This document shows, piece by piece, positions 8,087 through 17,437 of a stretch of DNA of 64,000 bases. The translations under genes and the position numbers were made by a program. The number at the start of each line of letters is the position of its first letter. The first letter of the stretch is position 1. The notes below the pieces were generated by a model, which had not been told where the DNA came from, made no database searches, and worked only from the letters and a program-made list of their open reading frames with translations. The stretch is from Pseudomonas pisciculturae (GTDB lineage: Bacteria > Pseudomonadota > Gammaproteobacteria > Pseudomonadales > Pseudomonadaceae), in the NCBI RefSeq assembly GCF_015461805.1, contig NZ_JACVZE010000012.1:1-64000 (forward strand). Direction: 5' to 3'.

Positions 8087-8488
8087 ATGAAAACGCTACT
8101 CGCTGCCGCCCTGATGCTCGCCTCACTCAGCGCCTTTGCCCACGAACCGGTGTACAACCAGGAGTCGATCAAGGTGCTGCAAGAGCACGCCCTGACCAAT
8201 GTGCCTGGCAAGAAAACCATCATGCTTACCGTCGATTACGCCCCCGGCCAGGCCACCGTACCCCACAGCCACACCGGCACCGCCGTGGCCTATGTGCTGG
8301 AAGGCGCGATCACCTCGCGGGTCAATGATGAGAAGGCGAAAACCTACAAGGTTGGCGAAACGTTTTATGAACCTGCCGGTTCACGGCATTTTGAGTCGAG
8401 CAATGCGAGCCAGACCCAGCCGGCCAAGTTGCTGGTGGTGATTGTGCTGGATGACAAGGCGGATGTGCTGACCCCGCTGCCTCGCTAA
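8087..8488 (+). CDS. Exported cupin-domain protein
   Basis: A 133-residue protein with a clear signal peptide (MKTLLAAALMLASLSAFA, cleavage near residue 18) and one cupin barrel. Motif 1 is PHSHTGTAVAYVLEG, with His residues and Glu available for metal binding. Motif 2 is GETFYEPAGSRHFESSNAS. It is probably periplasmic. Function unknown; related exported cupins are induced with oxidative or copper stress genes, but nothing here proves that. A REPIN follows the stop codon. Confidence 0.82.
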   Translation: MKTLLAAALMLASLSAFAHEPVYNQESIKVLQEHALTNVPGKKTIMLTVDYAPGQATVPHSHTGTAVAYVLEGAITSRVNDEKAKTYKVGETFYEPAGSRHFESSNASQTQPAKLLVVIVLDDKADVLTPLPR

Positions 8489-8508
8489 TCAGCCACACCG
8501 CAGGGCAA

Positions 8509-8598
8509 ATGTGGGAGGGGGCTTGCCCCCGATAGCGGTGTGTCAGCCAATGCATTTTTCACTGATATACCGCTATCGGGAGCAAGCCCCCTCCCACA
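8509..8598. repeat. REPIN (GGGAGGGGG type)
   Basis: Two inverted REPs, TGTGGGAGGGGGCTTGCCCC and its mirror copy ending CCCTCCCACA. It lies between the 3' ends of the convergent cupin and tag genes. Confidence 0.85.
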
Positions 8599-8623
8599 GT
8601 TTGACCTGTGTTTGAACCGAGGT

Positions 8624-9253
8624 TCAGGGGCGTTTGAACTGGCGCCGCAACGCCTCGATCTGCGAGCGACACACGCAGCCTTCCAGATGATCATTGACCA
8701 TCCCCATCGCCTGCATCAGCGCATACATCGTGGTCGGCCCCACATACGTCCAGCCACGCTTTTTCAACGCTTTCGATAGGCGCACGGAAGCCGGCGACGT
8801 CGTATTGCCCGTCCAATACGCCATATCCACCACGGCCGGGCGCTCGTCTTCGGCAGGCTCAAACCCCCACAACCAACGCGCCAGCGACCCAGTTTCATCT
8901 ACCAGCTCGCACGCCCGACGCGCATTGTTGATGGCCGACACGATCTTCGCCCGGTTACGCACAATGCCCGCATCCTGCATCAACCGCTCGATATCCGCCT
9001 CGCCGTACTGCGCGACCCGGCGAAAATCAAAACCCTCGAATGCCACCCGAAACTGCTTGCGCTTGCGCAGGATAGTGATCCACGCCATGCCCGCCTGAAA
9101 GCCTTCCAGGCAGATCTTCTCGTACAGCTGGATATCATCGGCCACCGGCACGCCCCATTCATGGTCGTGGTAGCGCGGGTATTCGGGCGCGGCGGTGCGC
9201 CACGTGCAGTGAGTGAACCCTGCCGTATCGGTGGTCAGCCCTGGTTTGTCCAT
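8624..9253 (-). CDS. tag: DNA-3-methyladenine glycosylase I
   Basis: A 209-residue cytosolic base-excision repair enzyme that removes 3-methyladenine from DNA. The N-terminus carries HCTWRTAAPEYPRYHDHEWG, matching the Cys and His that bind zinc in Tag. A C-terminal GMVNDHLEGCVC supplies the second His/Cys pair. The helix-hairpin-type core EGFQAGMAWITILRKR is also typical. It is slightly longer than the E. coli protein (187 residues), mostly at the N-terminus. An AGAGG lies just upstream of the ATG at 9253. Confidence 0.92.
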   Translation of the reverse strand: MDKPGLTTDTAGFTHCTWRTAAPEYPRYHDHEWGVPVADDIQLYEKICLEGFQAGMAWITILRKRKQFRVAFEGFDFRRVAQYGEADIERLMQDAGIVRNRAKIVSAINNARRACELVDETGSLARWLWGFEPAEDERPAVVDMAYWTGNTTSPASVRLSKALKKRGWTYVGPTTMYALMQAMGMVNDHLEGCVCRSQIEALRRQFKRP

Positions 9254-9333
9254 CCATCACCTCTTATGCCGGTCGGTGGATGATAAGCGAAATAAGTTTG
9301 CAGCCTGCCAACCGCTCAAGCATCGCCCTTACC

Positions 9334-9360
9334 GACCAACTGGTCAGACCGGGACCGGTC
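9334..9360. promoter_or_regulatory. Cluster of GGTC/GACC half-sites with a GntR/FadR-type operator
   Basis: TGGTCAGACC (9341-9350) fits the GGT-N3-ACC core of FadR-subfamily GntR operators. Further GACC/GGTC half-sites occur at 9334-9337, 9354-9357 and 9357-9360. The cluster lies about 130 bases upstream of the transporter start at 9487. Two FCD-type GntR genes lie downstream and are the obvious candidates to bind it. Confidence 0.5.
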
Positions 9361-9426
9361 AACCCTTGAATATTTACTTGTGATTTCAAAAATACCCGGC
9401 GTAGACTGGCCCCGCACTGGACTTAC

Positions 9427-9437
9427 CGGTATGACCA
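9427..9437. promoter_or_regulatory. Second GGT-N3-ACC GntR-type site
   Basis: GGTATGACC (9428-9436) repeats the GGT-N3-ACC pattern of the upstream cluster, about 85 bases further on and 50 bases before the transporter ATG. A possible promoter (TTGAAT at 9366, AAAAAT at 9389) lies between the two sites, so joint binding could repress by blocking or looping. Confidence 0.4.
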
Positions 9438-9486
9438 CAACAATTAAGCCCTGGAACCACCAGGGCACCGAATAGAGATCCCTCCC

Positions 9487-10797
9487 ATGCTCAGATGGTG
9501 CTCGCGTTCGATTTTCCTGCAAGTCGTGATCGGCCTGATGCTAGGCGTAGCTTGCGGCCTGGCCCTTCCCGAATTCTCCTCGCAACTCAAACCTCTGGGT
9601 GACGGCTTTATCAAGCTGATCAAAATGCTGATTGGCCTGATCGTGTTCTGCGTGGTGGTCAGCGGCATTTCCGGCGCTGGCGACCTGAAAAAGGTCGGGC
9701 GCATCGGCCTCAAGTCGGTCATCTACTTCGAGATCCTCACCACCGTCGCCCTGGTGATCGGCCTGGTGATGGCGTTCAGCACCGGTATCGGCCAAGGCGC
9801 CAATATCCACCTGGAACAGCTGTCGTCCGCCGGCCTCAATGAACTGGCCGACAAAGGCCAGCACATCAAGGGCACCAGCCAGTTCCTGATGGACCTGATC
9901 CCCAACTCGGTGATCGGCGCCTTTGCCGACAACAACGTGCTGCAAGTGCTGCTGTTCTCGGTACTGTTCGGCAGCGCGCTGAACCTGGTCGGCGAAGCGG
10001 CATCCGGCATCTCGCGACTGATCAACGAACTGAGCCATGTGATCTTCCGCATCATGGGCATGATCGTGCGCCTGGCGCCTATCGGCGTGTTTGGCGCCAT
10101 CGCCTTCACCACCAGCACCTACGGGCTGGACTCGCTGCAACATCTGGGCAGCTTGGTGGGCTTGTTCTACCTGACCTGCTTTGCGTTTGTCGGGATTATT
10201 CTGGGCCTGGTGATGCGCCTGTCGGGCCTGCGCATGTTGCCGCTGCTCAAGTACCTGCGCGAAGAACTGCTGATCGTGATGGGCACCGCTTCATCCGACG
10301 CGGTGCTGCCACAGATCATGCGTAAACTCGAACATTTGGGTATTGGCAGCTCCACCGTGGGCCTGGTGATCCCGACGGGGTATTCGTTCAACCTCGACGG
10401 GTTCTCCATCTACCTGACCCTGGCCATTGTGTTTATCGCCAATGCCACGGGCACGCCGCTGTCGATGACCGACTTGATGACGATTTTGCTGGTGTCGTTG
10501 ATTACCTCCAAGGGCGCCCACGGCATTCCGGGCTCGGCGTTGGTGATTTTGGCGGCGACACTCACCGCAATCCCGGCTATTCCCGTGGTGGGTTTGGTGC
10601 TGGTACTGGCGGTGGATTGGTTCATGGGCATCGGCCGTGCGCTGACTAACCTGATCGGCAACTGCGTCGCTACCGTGGCGATTGCGCGTTGGGAAAAAGA
10701 CATCGATATCCAGCGCGCCAACAAGGTGCTCGACGGCCAGCAAGGTTATGCCTTCCAGGCCAAGAAGCCGGTGTTGCCGGCGCATCAGGAGTTCTAA
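9487..10797 (+). CDS. Dicarboxylate/amino acid:cation symporter (DctA-like)
   Basis: A 436-residue inner-membrane carrier of the DAACS family (GltT/DctA). It has the conserved reentrant-loop serines (GTASSDAVLPQ), the SFNLDGFSIYLT motif and a C-terminal RALTNLIGNCVATVAIARW. DctA itself takes up succinate, fumarate and malate. The serine loop here differs from the SSSES of E. coli DctA, so this may be a paralogue with another carboxylate as substrate. Two GntR-family regulator genes follow, and GntR-type operator sequences lie upstream, suggesting substrate-induced expression. Confidence 0.85.
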   Translation: MLRWCSRSIFLQVVIGLMLGVACGLALPEFSSQLKPLGDGFIKLIKMLIGLIVFCVVVSGISGAGDLKKVGRIGLKSVIYFEILTTVALVIGLVMAFSTGIGQGANIHLEQLSSAGLNELADKGQHIKGTSQFLMDLIPNSVIGAFADNNVLQVLLFSVLFGSALNLVGEAASGISRLINELSHVIFRIMGMIVRLAPIGVFGAIAFTTSTYGLDSLQHLGSLVGLFYLTCFAFVGIILGLVMRLSGLRMLPLLKYLREELLIVMGTASSDAVLPQIMRKLEHLGIGSSTVGLVIPTGYSFNLDGFSIYLTLAIVFIANATGTPLSMTDLMTILLVSLITSKGAHGIPGSALVILAATLTAIPAIPVVGLVLVLAVDWFMGIGRALTNLIGNCVATVAIARWEKDIDIQRANKVLDGQQGYAFQAKKPVLPAHQEF

Positions 10798-10823
10798 GCC
10801 TTTTCCCTGGGCAACACCGTTCA

Positions 10824-10914
10824 AATGTGGGAGGGGGCTTGCCCCCGATGAGGGAGTATCAGTTGATATATCTGTAGCTGATCCACCGCAATCGGGGGCA
10901 AGCCCCCTCCCACA
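10824..10914. repeat. REPIN (GGGAGGGGG type)
   Basis: Paired REPs between the transporter stop and the first GntR gene; inner sequence differs from neighbouring REPINs. Both genes run on the plus strand, so the element may separate their expression. Confidence 0.85.
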
Positions 10915-10967
10915 ATGGATTTTCCCTGGATTAACTATTGTGTTTGCAACTTAAAGGAGGCGTAGAC

Positions 10968-11669
10968 GTGATCAGCACCTCAACCGTCGTCAATTCAGTG
11001 GTAGAAAAACTCCGCGCCGCCCTGGCGCGGGGCCAGTGGCGACGGGGCGAAATGCTGCCCGGCCAGCGTGAACTGGCCGAACAGATGGGCATCAGCCGCC
11101 CAAGCCTGCGTGAAGCCGTGATCGTGCTGGAAACCCTGGGCCTTGTACGCTCCATGCCGGGCAAAGGCGTGGTGGTACTGGAGACCAGCATCAGCGAGCC
11201 CCAGTCCAGCGACGCTGTGGCCGACGCCAGCCTGGAAGACATCCTGCAACTGCGCTATACCCTCGAACCGTTCATCGTCGGCCTGGTGGCGCAGTCCATC
11301 AGCAGCAAGGAAGTCGGCCAACTGCGCCTGACCTTGATGGACATGCGCGAAGCCCTCGACGCCGAAGACGCTGAAGCCGGCATGAATGCCTATATCGACT
11401 TCCACGAAGAGCTGTTTGCGCTGACCTCCAACCCGATCTTCCAGAACGTGGTGCAGCAAACCAGCAACGCCCTCAAGCAAAGCGCCCAAGTGCTGCGCAA
11501 CTCGCCGGAACACCTGGCCGAACGCCTGCGGGAGAACGAAGCGGTGGTACGTGCCATCCGCAATAAAAACAGCGCCCTGGCCAGTGCCGAAATGCGTCGG
11601 CACATCCTCCAGGAAGGCCTGCGTATGGGCATTCACTTGAACATCCCGGACGACCATCTGGGCAGCTGA
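10968..11669 (+). CDS. GntR/FCD-family transcriptional regulator (FadR subfamily)
   Basis: A 233-residue regulator. The winged helix-turn-helix spans about residues 10-70 (GQWRRGEMLPGQRELAEQMG, SRPSLREAVIVLE). The FCD effector domain (about 90-220) has the expected DFHEELF and MRRHI metal/ligand residues. Translation very probably begins at GTG 10968, since AAAGGAGG ends seven bases before it; the open frame starts earlier at 10938. FCD regulators usually sense organic acids. The adjacent DctA-like transporter, with operator-like sites of this class, is the likely target. Confidence 0.88.
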   Translation: MISTSTVVNSVVEKLRAALARGQWRRGEMLPGQRELAEQMGISRPSLREAVIVLETLGLVRSMPGKGVVVLETSISEPQSSDAVADASLEDILQLRYTLEPFIVGLVAQSISSKEVGQLRLTLMDMREALDAEDAEAGMNAYIDFHEELFALTSNPIFQNVVQQTSNALKQSAQVLRNSPEHLAERLRENEAVVRAIRNKNSALASAEMRRHILQEGLRMGIHLNIPDDHLGS

Positions 11670-11686
11670 TAGATTGGAGATTGGCC

Positions 11687-12373
11687 ATGACTGCTTATGC
11701 GCTGCAACGCGACCCTCTCTTCCCTGCCCTGCGCTTGATTGCCGGTAAAAAACCGTCGGTGGATGACATCTACCCACGCCTGTTTGACGCCATCCTCGAA
11801 CAACGCATCGCCCCGGCCAGCCGTTTTACAGAGGAAAGTCTGGGGGAAACCTTCGGTGTCAGCCGCAGCGTGATCCGCCGCGTGCTGGCCAAACTGTCCC
11901 ATCAGCAAGTGGTGATCCTGCGCCCCAACCAACGCGCCCAAGTGGCCGCGCCGGACGCGCAGCAAACCCGCCAGATCCTCGAAGCCCGGCGGCTGACGGA
12001 AATCACCGTGGTGCAATTGGCCTGTGTGCACGCCACGCCAACCCAGGTACGTCAGTTGCGCGAGCTGATTGCCCGCGAGCGCGAATGCATTGAAAAAGAT
12101 CAGCGCGGGCCGGCGATTCGCTTGTCGGGGGAGTTTCATCTGCAACTGGCGGCCATGGCGCGCAATGCCCCGCTGGCGCAGTTTCTCAACAGCCTGGTGC
12201 CGTTGACCTCGCTGATCATTGCGCAATATGAGGCGAAAGCTTGCACTTACTGTGCATGGCAGGAGCATGTGGCGATTGTGGATGCCATTGAGCAACGGGA
12301 CACAGATACGGCCGTCGACTTGATGACCCAGCACTTGGATCACCTAGAGTCAAAATTGCTCAAACACCACTGA
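11687..12373 (+). CDS. GntR/FCD-family transcriptional regulator, second of a tandem pair
   Basis: A 228-residue regulator with an N-terminal GntR winged helix (EESLGETFGVSRSVIRRVLAKL, about residues 47-68) and an FCD-type C-terminal domain (GEFHLQLA, WQEHVAIVDAIEQRD). The ATG at 11687 follows GGAGA by six bases, 17 bases after the previous gene's stop, so the two are co-transcribed. It is only distantly similar to its neighbour and has a longer N-terminal arm. The effector is unknown. Confidence 0.86.
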   Translation: MTAYALQRDPLFPALRLIAGKKPSVDDIYPRLFDAILEQRIAPASRFTEESLGETFGVSRSVIRRVLAKLSHQQVVILRPNQRAQVAAPDAQQTRQILEARRLTEITVVQLACVHATPTQVRQLRELIARERECIEKDQRGPAIRLSGEFHLQLAAMARNAPLAQFLNSLVPLTSLIIAQYEAKACTYCAWQEHVAIVDAIEQRDTDTAVDLMTQHLDHLESKLLKHH

Positions 12374-12396
12374 CACCAAGGAAGATGGAGATCCAA

Positions 12397-12487
12397 ATGT
12401 GGGAGGGGGCTTGCTCCCGATAGCGGTGGGTCAGTCAAGTAGATGTTGACTGATCCACCGCTATCGGGAGCAAGCCCCCTCCCACAT
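12397..12487. repeat. REPIN (GGGAGGGGG type)
   Basis: Paired REPs, left GGCTTGCTCCCGAT and right ATCGGGAGCAAGCC, just after the second GntR gene. Confidence 0.85.
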
Positions 12488-12521
12488 TGGCCCTTCATTG
12501 TTTGATCAATAGTGTTCCAAC

Positions 12522-12560
12522 AAAAAGCCCCCGTATCTCGCGATAGGGGGGCTTTTGTTT
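12522..12560. terminator. Bidirectional intrinsic terminator between GntR gene and gdhB
   Basis: AAAAGCCCCC (12523-12532) pairs with GGGGGCTTTT (12547-12556); an inner TATC/GATA pair extends the stem. An A-run on the left and a T-rich right flank serve both convergent genes. Confidence 0.85.
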
Positions 12561-12577
12561 TACTCAGGGAAAGTCGG

Positions 12578-15500
12578 TTACAGCACCGACTGCCCACTCA
12601 ACGCCAGGTCCAGCAACTCACGGTTGGCTACCGCATACATGGCGTAGTCCGTACCCACCGCAGCACGAATCTCCACCATCATCGACACCCAACGATCGGC
12701 CATGTCCTTGTGCTGCTCAAGCCACAGGGCCACGCGGGCTTCCATGTCTTGTGGCGCGTCGGCCATTTGCAGTACGGAGATGGTGATCGCCCGCTGCTGC
12801 CAGTCCACATCGTCGCGGAACGCTTCACGGGCCTGGGCCTGCCAGTTGTTGGCCACCGGCAGATCGCTGATCTGCTGCAAGTACCATGGCAAGTCCAGGG
12901 CGCTGCCGACGGCGAAGTAGGCCTTGGCCACTTCGGCGGCGTCATGCCCGGTGACGTCGGCGGCTTCGATGATTGGCAGCAAGGTGTACAGGTGAGTCGT
13001 ACCGGCAACCATGCGCGCCAACAACTCCGGCACACCGGCTTCGGTGTATTTGCCGTAGCGGTTCTGCCAGCCTTCGCGGGTCGGGCCTTCCAGCAGTTCG
13101 TCGAGCTTGAGGCCCAACGCCGCCAGGTGCGGACCGAAGTGCGCGGTGTCACGGCCAGCGTCCTGCTCGTTGCGACGGCTGCGCAGGAACCAACGTGTAG
13201 CACGGCGGCCCAGGCGCATCAGCTCGTCCATCAACTCCAGCTGCACGTCGGCAGAAACCTGGTGGTCCAGGGCTTCAATCTGACGGAACCAGTGCGGGAG
13301 GTGGAAGATGTCACGCACGATCACATACGCGCCCGCCACGTTCGCCGGGCTCATGCCGGTCGACTCTTTGAGTCGTTGAACGAAGGTGATGCCCATGTGG
13401 TTGACCAGGTCGTTGGCGATCTGGGTGCTGACGATCTCGCGCTTCAGGCGGTGGCGACGCATGGCTTCGCCGAACTTGGCCACCAGGCTTGGTGGGAACG
13501 CGGTCTCCATGTCGCGGGTCAGGTAGTCGTCATCCGGTACCAAGGATTTGAGCAACGCTTCCTTGAGGTCGATCTTGCTGTACGAGATCAGCACCGACAG
13601 CTCTGGACGGGTCAGGCCCTTGCCGGTCGCGGCGCGCTCGACGAGCTGCTCCTCGGTCGGCAGGTACTCGATGGCGCGGTCCAGCTTGCCACGGCCTTCC
13701 AGGTCGCTCATCAGGCGCTTGTACTCGGCAGCACGCTCGTAGGCACGGCGCGCCGCCAGGGACAGGGCCTGGGTCTGCTTGTAGTTGTTGCCCAACACCA
13801 GGTTGCCGACTTCGTCGGTCATGCTCGCCAGCAACTGGTTGCGTTGCTTGTCGGTCATGTCACCGGCCTGCACCACTTCGTTGAGCAGGATCTTGATGTT
13901 CACTTCGTGGTCGGAGCAGTCCACACCACCGGCGTTGTCGATAAAGTCGGTGTTGGAGCCGCCGCCATTGAGGCCGAATTCCACACGACCCAACTGGGTC
14001 ATACCGAGGTTACCGCCCTCGCCCACCACCTTGCAGCGCAGCTCGTTGCCGTTGACGCGCAGCGCGTCGTTGGCCTTGTCGCCCACATCGGCGTGGCTTT
14101 CAGTGCTGGCCTTGACGTAGGTGCCGATGCCGCCGTTCCACAACAGGTCTACCGGCGCCTTGAGCAAGGCGTTCAGCAGTTCGGTCGGGGTCAGCTTGTC
14201 GGCCGCGATGTCGAAGCGTTCTTTCATCTGTGGCGAGATGGCAATGCTCTTCGCGCTGCGCGAGAAGATACCGCCGCCTTCGGACATGATGCTGGTGTCG
14301 TAGTCGGTCCAGGCCGAACGCGGCAGCTCGAACATGCGCTGACGCTCGACGAAGCTGGTGGCCGGGTTCGGGGTCGGGTCGATGAAGATGTGCAAGTGGT
14401 TGAAGGCCGCGACCAGTTGCAGCTTGTCGGACATCAACAGGCCGTTACCGAATACGTCACCGGCCATATCGCCGACGCCCACTACGGTGATGCTGTCTTC
14501 CTGCACATTGATGCCGCGCTCACGGAAGTGACGCTGCACACCCACCCACGCGCCCTTGGCGGTGATGCCCATTTTCTTGTGGTCGTAACCGGCAGAACCA
14601 CCGGACGCGAACGCGTCACCCAGCCAGAAACCATAGTCGATGGCGATACCGTTGGCGATGTCGGAGAAGGTCGCAGTGCCTTTGTCTGCCGCCACTACCA
14701 GGTACGGGTCATCGTCGTCGTGACGCACCACGTTCAATGGCGGCACCAGAGCGCCGTCTTTCAGGTTGTCGGTGATGTCCAACAGGCCCGAAATGAAGAT
14801 ACGGTAGCAGGCAATGCCCTCGGCCGCGATTTCGTCGCGGGTGCCGCCCAATGGCAGGCGACGCGGCAAGAAGCCGCCCTTCGCACCCACTGGCACGATG
14901 ACCGAGTTTTTCACTTGCTGGGCTTTTACCAGGCCGAGCACTTCGGTACGGAAATCTTCTTCACGGTCGGACCAGCGCAGGCCGCCGCGAGCGACGTTGC
15001 CGAAGCGCAGGTGCACGCCTTCAACCCGTGGCGAGTACACGAAGATTTCAAACTTCGGCACCGGCTTGGGCAGCTCAGGGATCGCACGCGGGTCGAACTT
15101 GAAGCTGAAGTACGACTTGTTCTGGCCGTTGGCGTCGGTCTGGTAGAAGTTGGTACGCAGCGTGGCCTTGATCAGGTCCAGGTAGCGACGCAGGATGCGG
15201 TCCTCGTTGAGCACCTGAACGTCGTCCAGAGCGCTGAGGATCGCTTGCTCCAGGCGCTGCTGCTTGTCTTCCAGATCTTCGGCAGTGAGCTTGCGCGCCA
15301 GGTAGAAGCGGGTCTTGAACAACCGGGTCAACTCGCGGGCGATGTCGGTGTGGTTGTTCAGGGTGCTGGCGATGTAACCCAGGTCGAAGCCCAGGCGGAT
15401 CTGCTTGAGGTAACGGGCGTAGGCACGCAGCAGCGCCACGTCACGCCACGGCAGGCCGGCAGTAAGTACCAGGCGGTTGAACGCATCGTTCTCGGCATCG

Positions 15501-17437
15501 CCGTGCACGATGTGTACAAACGCGTCTTGCAGGGTGTCGTTGAGCTGCTGGATATCCAGGTTCACGCCTTCGGCGGCAATGAACGCAAAGTCATGGATCC
15601 AGAACTCGCGGCCATTGGCATGGCGCAGGCGGTACGGGAACTCACCCAGTACACGCAGGCCGAGGTTTTCCAGGATCGGCAGCACGTCGGACAGCGCCAG
15701 CGGGGTGTCTGCATGATAGAGCTTGCAATGCAACTCGCGTTGGCCGGAAACCTGGCCCAGCGGCTGGTAGAAGCTCATCACCAGTGGGTTGGCTTCGGTC
15801 AGGCTGTTGAGGTGCTGCATATCGACCACGGCCGAATGCGCGGCGAAACGCTCGCGGTAGCCCGCCGGGAAGCCCTTGGGGAAGTCCGCCAGCACATTGG
15901 TGCCCTGGGCTTCACCGAAGCTTTCAATCACCAGGCTTGAGTAGTCGTCCTGCCAGCTGCGGCAGGCCTGCACCACTTCTTTTTCCAGTTGCAGTGGGTC
16001 GATGTCGAGACGGTTCTTCGGATCGACTCGCAGAATCAGCTGCACACGGGCCAGCACGGACTCAGAGAAGAAAGTCCAGAATTCGCAGTCCGACGCTTTC
16101 AGGCGATCCATCAGCACTTGCTGGATCTTCTGGCGCACTTCGGTGGAATAGATGTCACGCGGCACGTAAGCCAGGCAGTAGCAGAAACGTCCGTACGGGT
16201 CTTTGCGCAGGAACACGCGGATCTTGTTGCGCTCCTGGATCTGCACGATGGACATCACGGTGCTGAAAAGCTCGTCCACCGGGGTCTGGAACAGGTCGTC
16301 GCGAGGCAGTACCTCAACAACCTGGGCCAGTTCCTTGCCCAGGTGAGCCTTGGCCTGGAAGCCCGAACGGCGTTCGATCTCGGCAACCTTGCGGCGGATA
16401 TACGGGATCACCCGCACGCTTTCGCCGTACACCGAGGAGGTGTAGAGACCCATGAAGCGGTGCTCTTTAATCACCTTGCCGTCGGCGCTGATCTCGCGGA
16501 TCGACACGTAGTCGGGGTAAGCCGGGCGGTGCACGCGGCTTGGGTGCGCAGCCTTGGCGAACGACAACACGGTCGGTTCACGCAGGTAGGCCACGGCATA
16601 GTCTTCGATGCGCAGGTCATCGGCGGTGAGGCCGGCACGCAGCAACTTGGTCAGACCGAGGAAAGAGCTGGCGTCATATTCGATATGACCACCGTCCGCC
16701 TCGTCACGTACCACAAACTCTTCGTAGCCCAGGAAGGTGAAGTGGTTGCCCACCAGCCATTCCAGGAAGTTCTTGATCTCGGCTTTTTCTTCGCCGTCGA
16801 TGGCAAACTGGCTGGCATCGATACCGGCCAGCAGGTCCTGGACCTTGGCTTTCATCGGCTCGAAGTCAGCCACGGCCACGCGCACTTCGCCCAGCACCTG
16901 CTCAAGCTCTTTGCTCAGCACGTTCAGTTCGGCGGCGTTGGCGCAGCGGTCGATTTCCAGGTACATCAGCGATTCTTGCTGGATGCCTTCGCCCTGGGTG
17001 CCTTTTGGCAGGATCTCGAGCAACTCGCCCTTGGCGCCACGGCGCACGCTGAGCACGGTGGTTTGCAGGGTGTGGATGCTGTAGCCACGGCGGTTCAGCT
17101 CGGTACGCACCGAGTCCACCAGAAATGGCAGGTCATGGTGCAGCACTTCGACCGCAGTGTGGGTCGATTGCCAGCCATGACGTTCGTAATCGGGGTTGTA
17201 CACCCGCACTTGCGGTTGGGTGTGGTCAAAGCGCTCAAGCAGGCGCCACGCAGAGAGGGTGCAACCGGCCAGGTCGGAAAGGCGACGCTGGGTCAGTTCG
17301 TCCAGGGAAATGATGCCGAAAAATTGTTCAGCGAACAGCGCCACTTGTGGCAGTGCCTGTTCACTGATGTGCTGCGCCAGTGCCGCTTGCAGTTGATGCT
17401 GGAAGTCGGCCTTGCTGGCTGCGGTGAAGAACGCCAT
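12578..17437 (-). CDS. gdhB: NAD-specific glutamate dehydrogenase, large (180-kDa) type
   Basis: A 1619-residue cytosolic enzyme that oxidises glutamate to 2-oxoglutarate and ammonia with NAD. The length fits the P. aeruginosa GdhB class (about 1620). The N-terminal half holds ACT-like regulatory regions. The catalytic core includes VPVGAKGGF with the active-site Lys near residue 850, RGGLRWSDR before it, and the NAD motif VGVGDMAGDVFGNG near residue 990. The long C-terminal helical region is complete. GGAG lies about ten bases before the ATG. It is monocistronic, ending at a strong bidirectional terminator. Long open frames on the opposite strand are codon-bias shadows. Confidence 0.96.
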   Translation of the reverse strand: MAFFTAASKADFQHQLQAALAQHISEQALPQVALFAEQFFGIISLDELTQRRLSDLAGCTLSAWRLLERFDHTQPQVRVYNPDYERHGWQSTHTAVEVLHHDLPFLVDSVRTELNRRGYSIHTLQTTVLSVRRGAKGELLEILPKGTQGEGIQQESLMYLEIDRCANAAELNVLSKELEQVLGEVRVAVADFEPMKAKVQDLLAGIDASQFAIDGEEKAEIKNFLEWLVGNHFTFLGYEEFVVRDEADGGHIEYDASSFLGLTKLLRAGLTADDLRIEDYAVAYLREPTVLSFAKAAHPSRVHRPAYPDYVSIREISADGKVIKEHRFMGLYTSSVYGESVRVIPYIRRKVAEIERRSGFQAKAHLGKELAQVVEVLPRDDLFQTPVDELFSTVMSIVQIQERNKIRVFLRKDPYGRFCYCLAYVPRDIYSTEVRQKIQQVLMDRLKASDCEFWTFFSESVLARVQLILRVDPKNRLDIDPLQLEKEVVQACRSWQDDYSSLVIESFGEAQGTNVLADFPKGFPAGYRERFAAHSAVVDMQHLNSLTEANPLVMSFYQPLGQVSGQRELHCKLYHADTPLALSDVLPILENLGLRVLGEFPYRLRHANGREFWIHDFAFIAAEGVNLDIQQLNDTLQDAFVHIVHGDAENDAFNRLVLTAGLPWRDVALLRAYARYLKQIRLGFDLGYIASTLNNHTDIARELTRLFKTRFYLARKLTAEDLEDKQQRLEQAILSALDDVQVLNEDRILRRYLDLIKATLRTNFYQTDANGQNKSYFSFKFDPRAIPELPKPVPKFEIFVYSPRVEGVHLRFGNVARGGLRWSDREEDFRTEVLGLVKAQQVKNSVIVPVGAKGGFLPRRLPLGGTRDEIAAEGIACYRIFISGLLDITDNLKDGALVPPLNVVRHDDDDPYLVVAADKGTATFSDIANGIAIDYGFWLGDAFASGGSAGYDHKKMGITAKGAWVGVQRHFRERGINVQEDSITVVGVGDMAGDVFGNGLLMSDKLQLVAAFNHLHIFIDPTPNPATSFVERQRMFELPRSAWTDYDTSIMSEGGGIFSRSAKSIAISPQMKERFDIAADKLTPTELLNALLKAPVDLLWNGGIGTYVKASTESHADVGDKANDALRVNGNELRCKVVGEGGNLGMTQLGRVEFGLNGGGSNTDFIDNAGGVDCSDHEVNIKILLNEVVQAGDMTDKQRNQLLASMTDEVGNLVLGNNYKQTQALSLAARRAYERAAEYKRLMSDLEGRGKLDRAIEYLPTEEQLVERAATGKGLTRPELSVLISYSKIDLKEALLKSLVPDDDYLTRDMETAFPPSLVAKFGEAMRRHRLKREIVSTQIANDLVNHMGITFVQRLKESTGMSPANVAGAYVIVRDIFHLPHWFRQIEALDHQVSADVQLELMDELMRLGRRATRWFLRSRRNEQDAGRDTAHFGPHLAALGLKLDELLEGPTREGWQNRYGKYTEAGVPELLARMVAGTTHLYTLLPIIEAADVTGHDAAEVAKAYFAVGSALDLPWYLQQISDLPVANNWQAQAREAFRDDVDWQQRAITISVLQMADAPQDMEARVALWLEQHKDMADRWVSMMVEIRAAVGTDYAMYAVANRELLDLALSGQSVL

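Noticed and set aside
12501..12512. TTGATCAA near the gdhB terminator as an ANR/FNR box
   Set aside because: The ANR consensus needs four bases between the TTGAT and ATCAA halves; here they overlap, and the location is between convergent gene ends.
12512..15940. 1142-codon open frame on the plus strand opposite gdhB
   Set aside because: It is fully antisense to a clear 1619-residue glutamate dehydrogenase, is rich in His/Gln/Val typical of GC-rich antisense frames, and has no recognisable domain.
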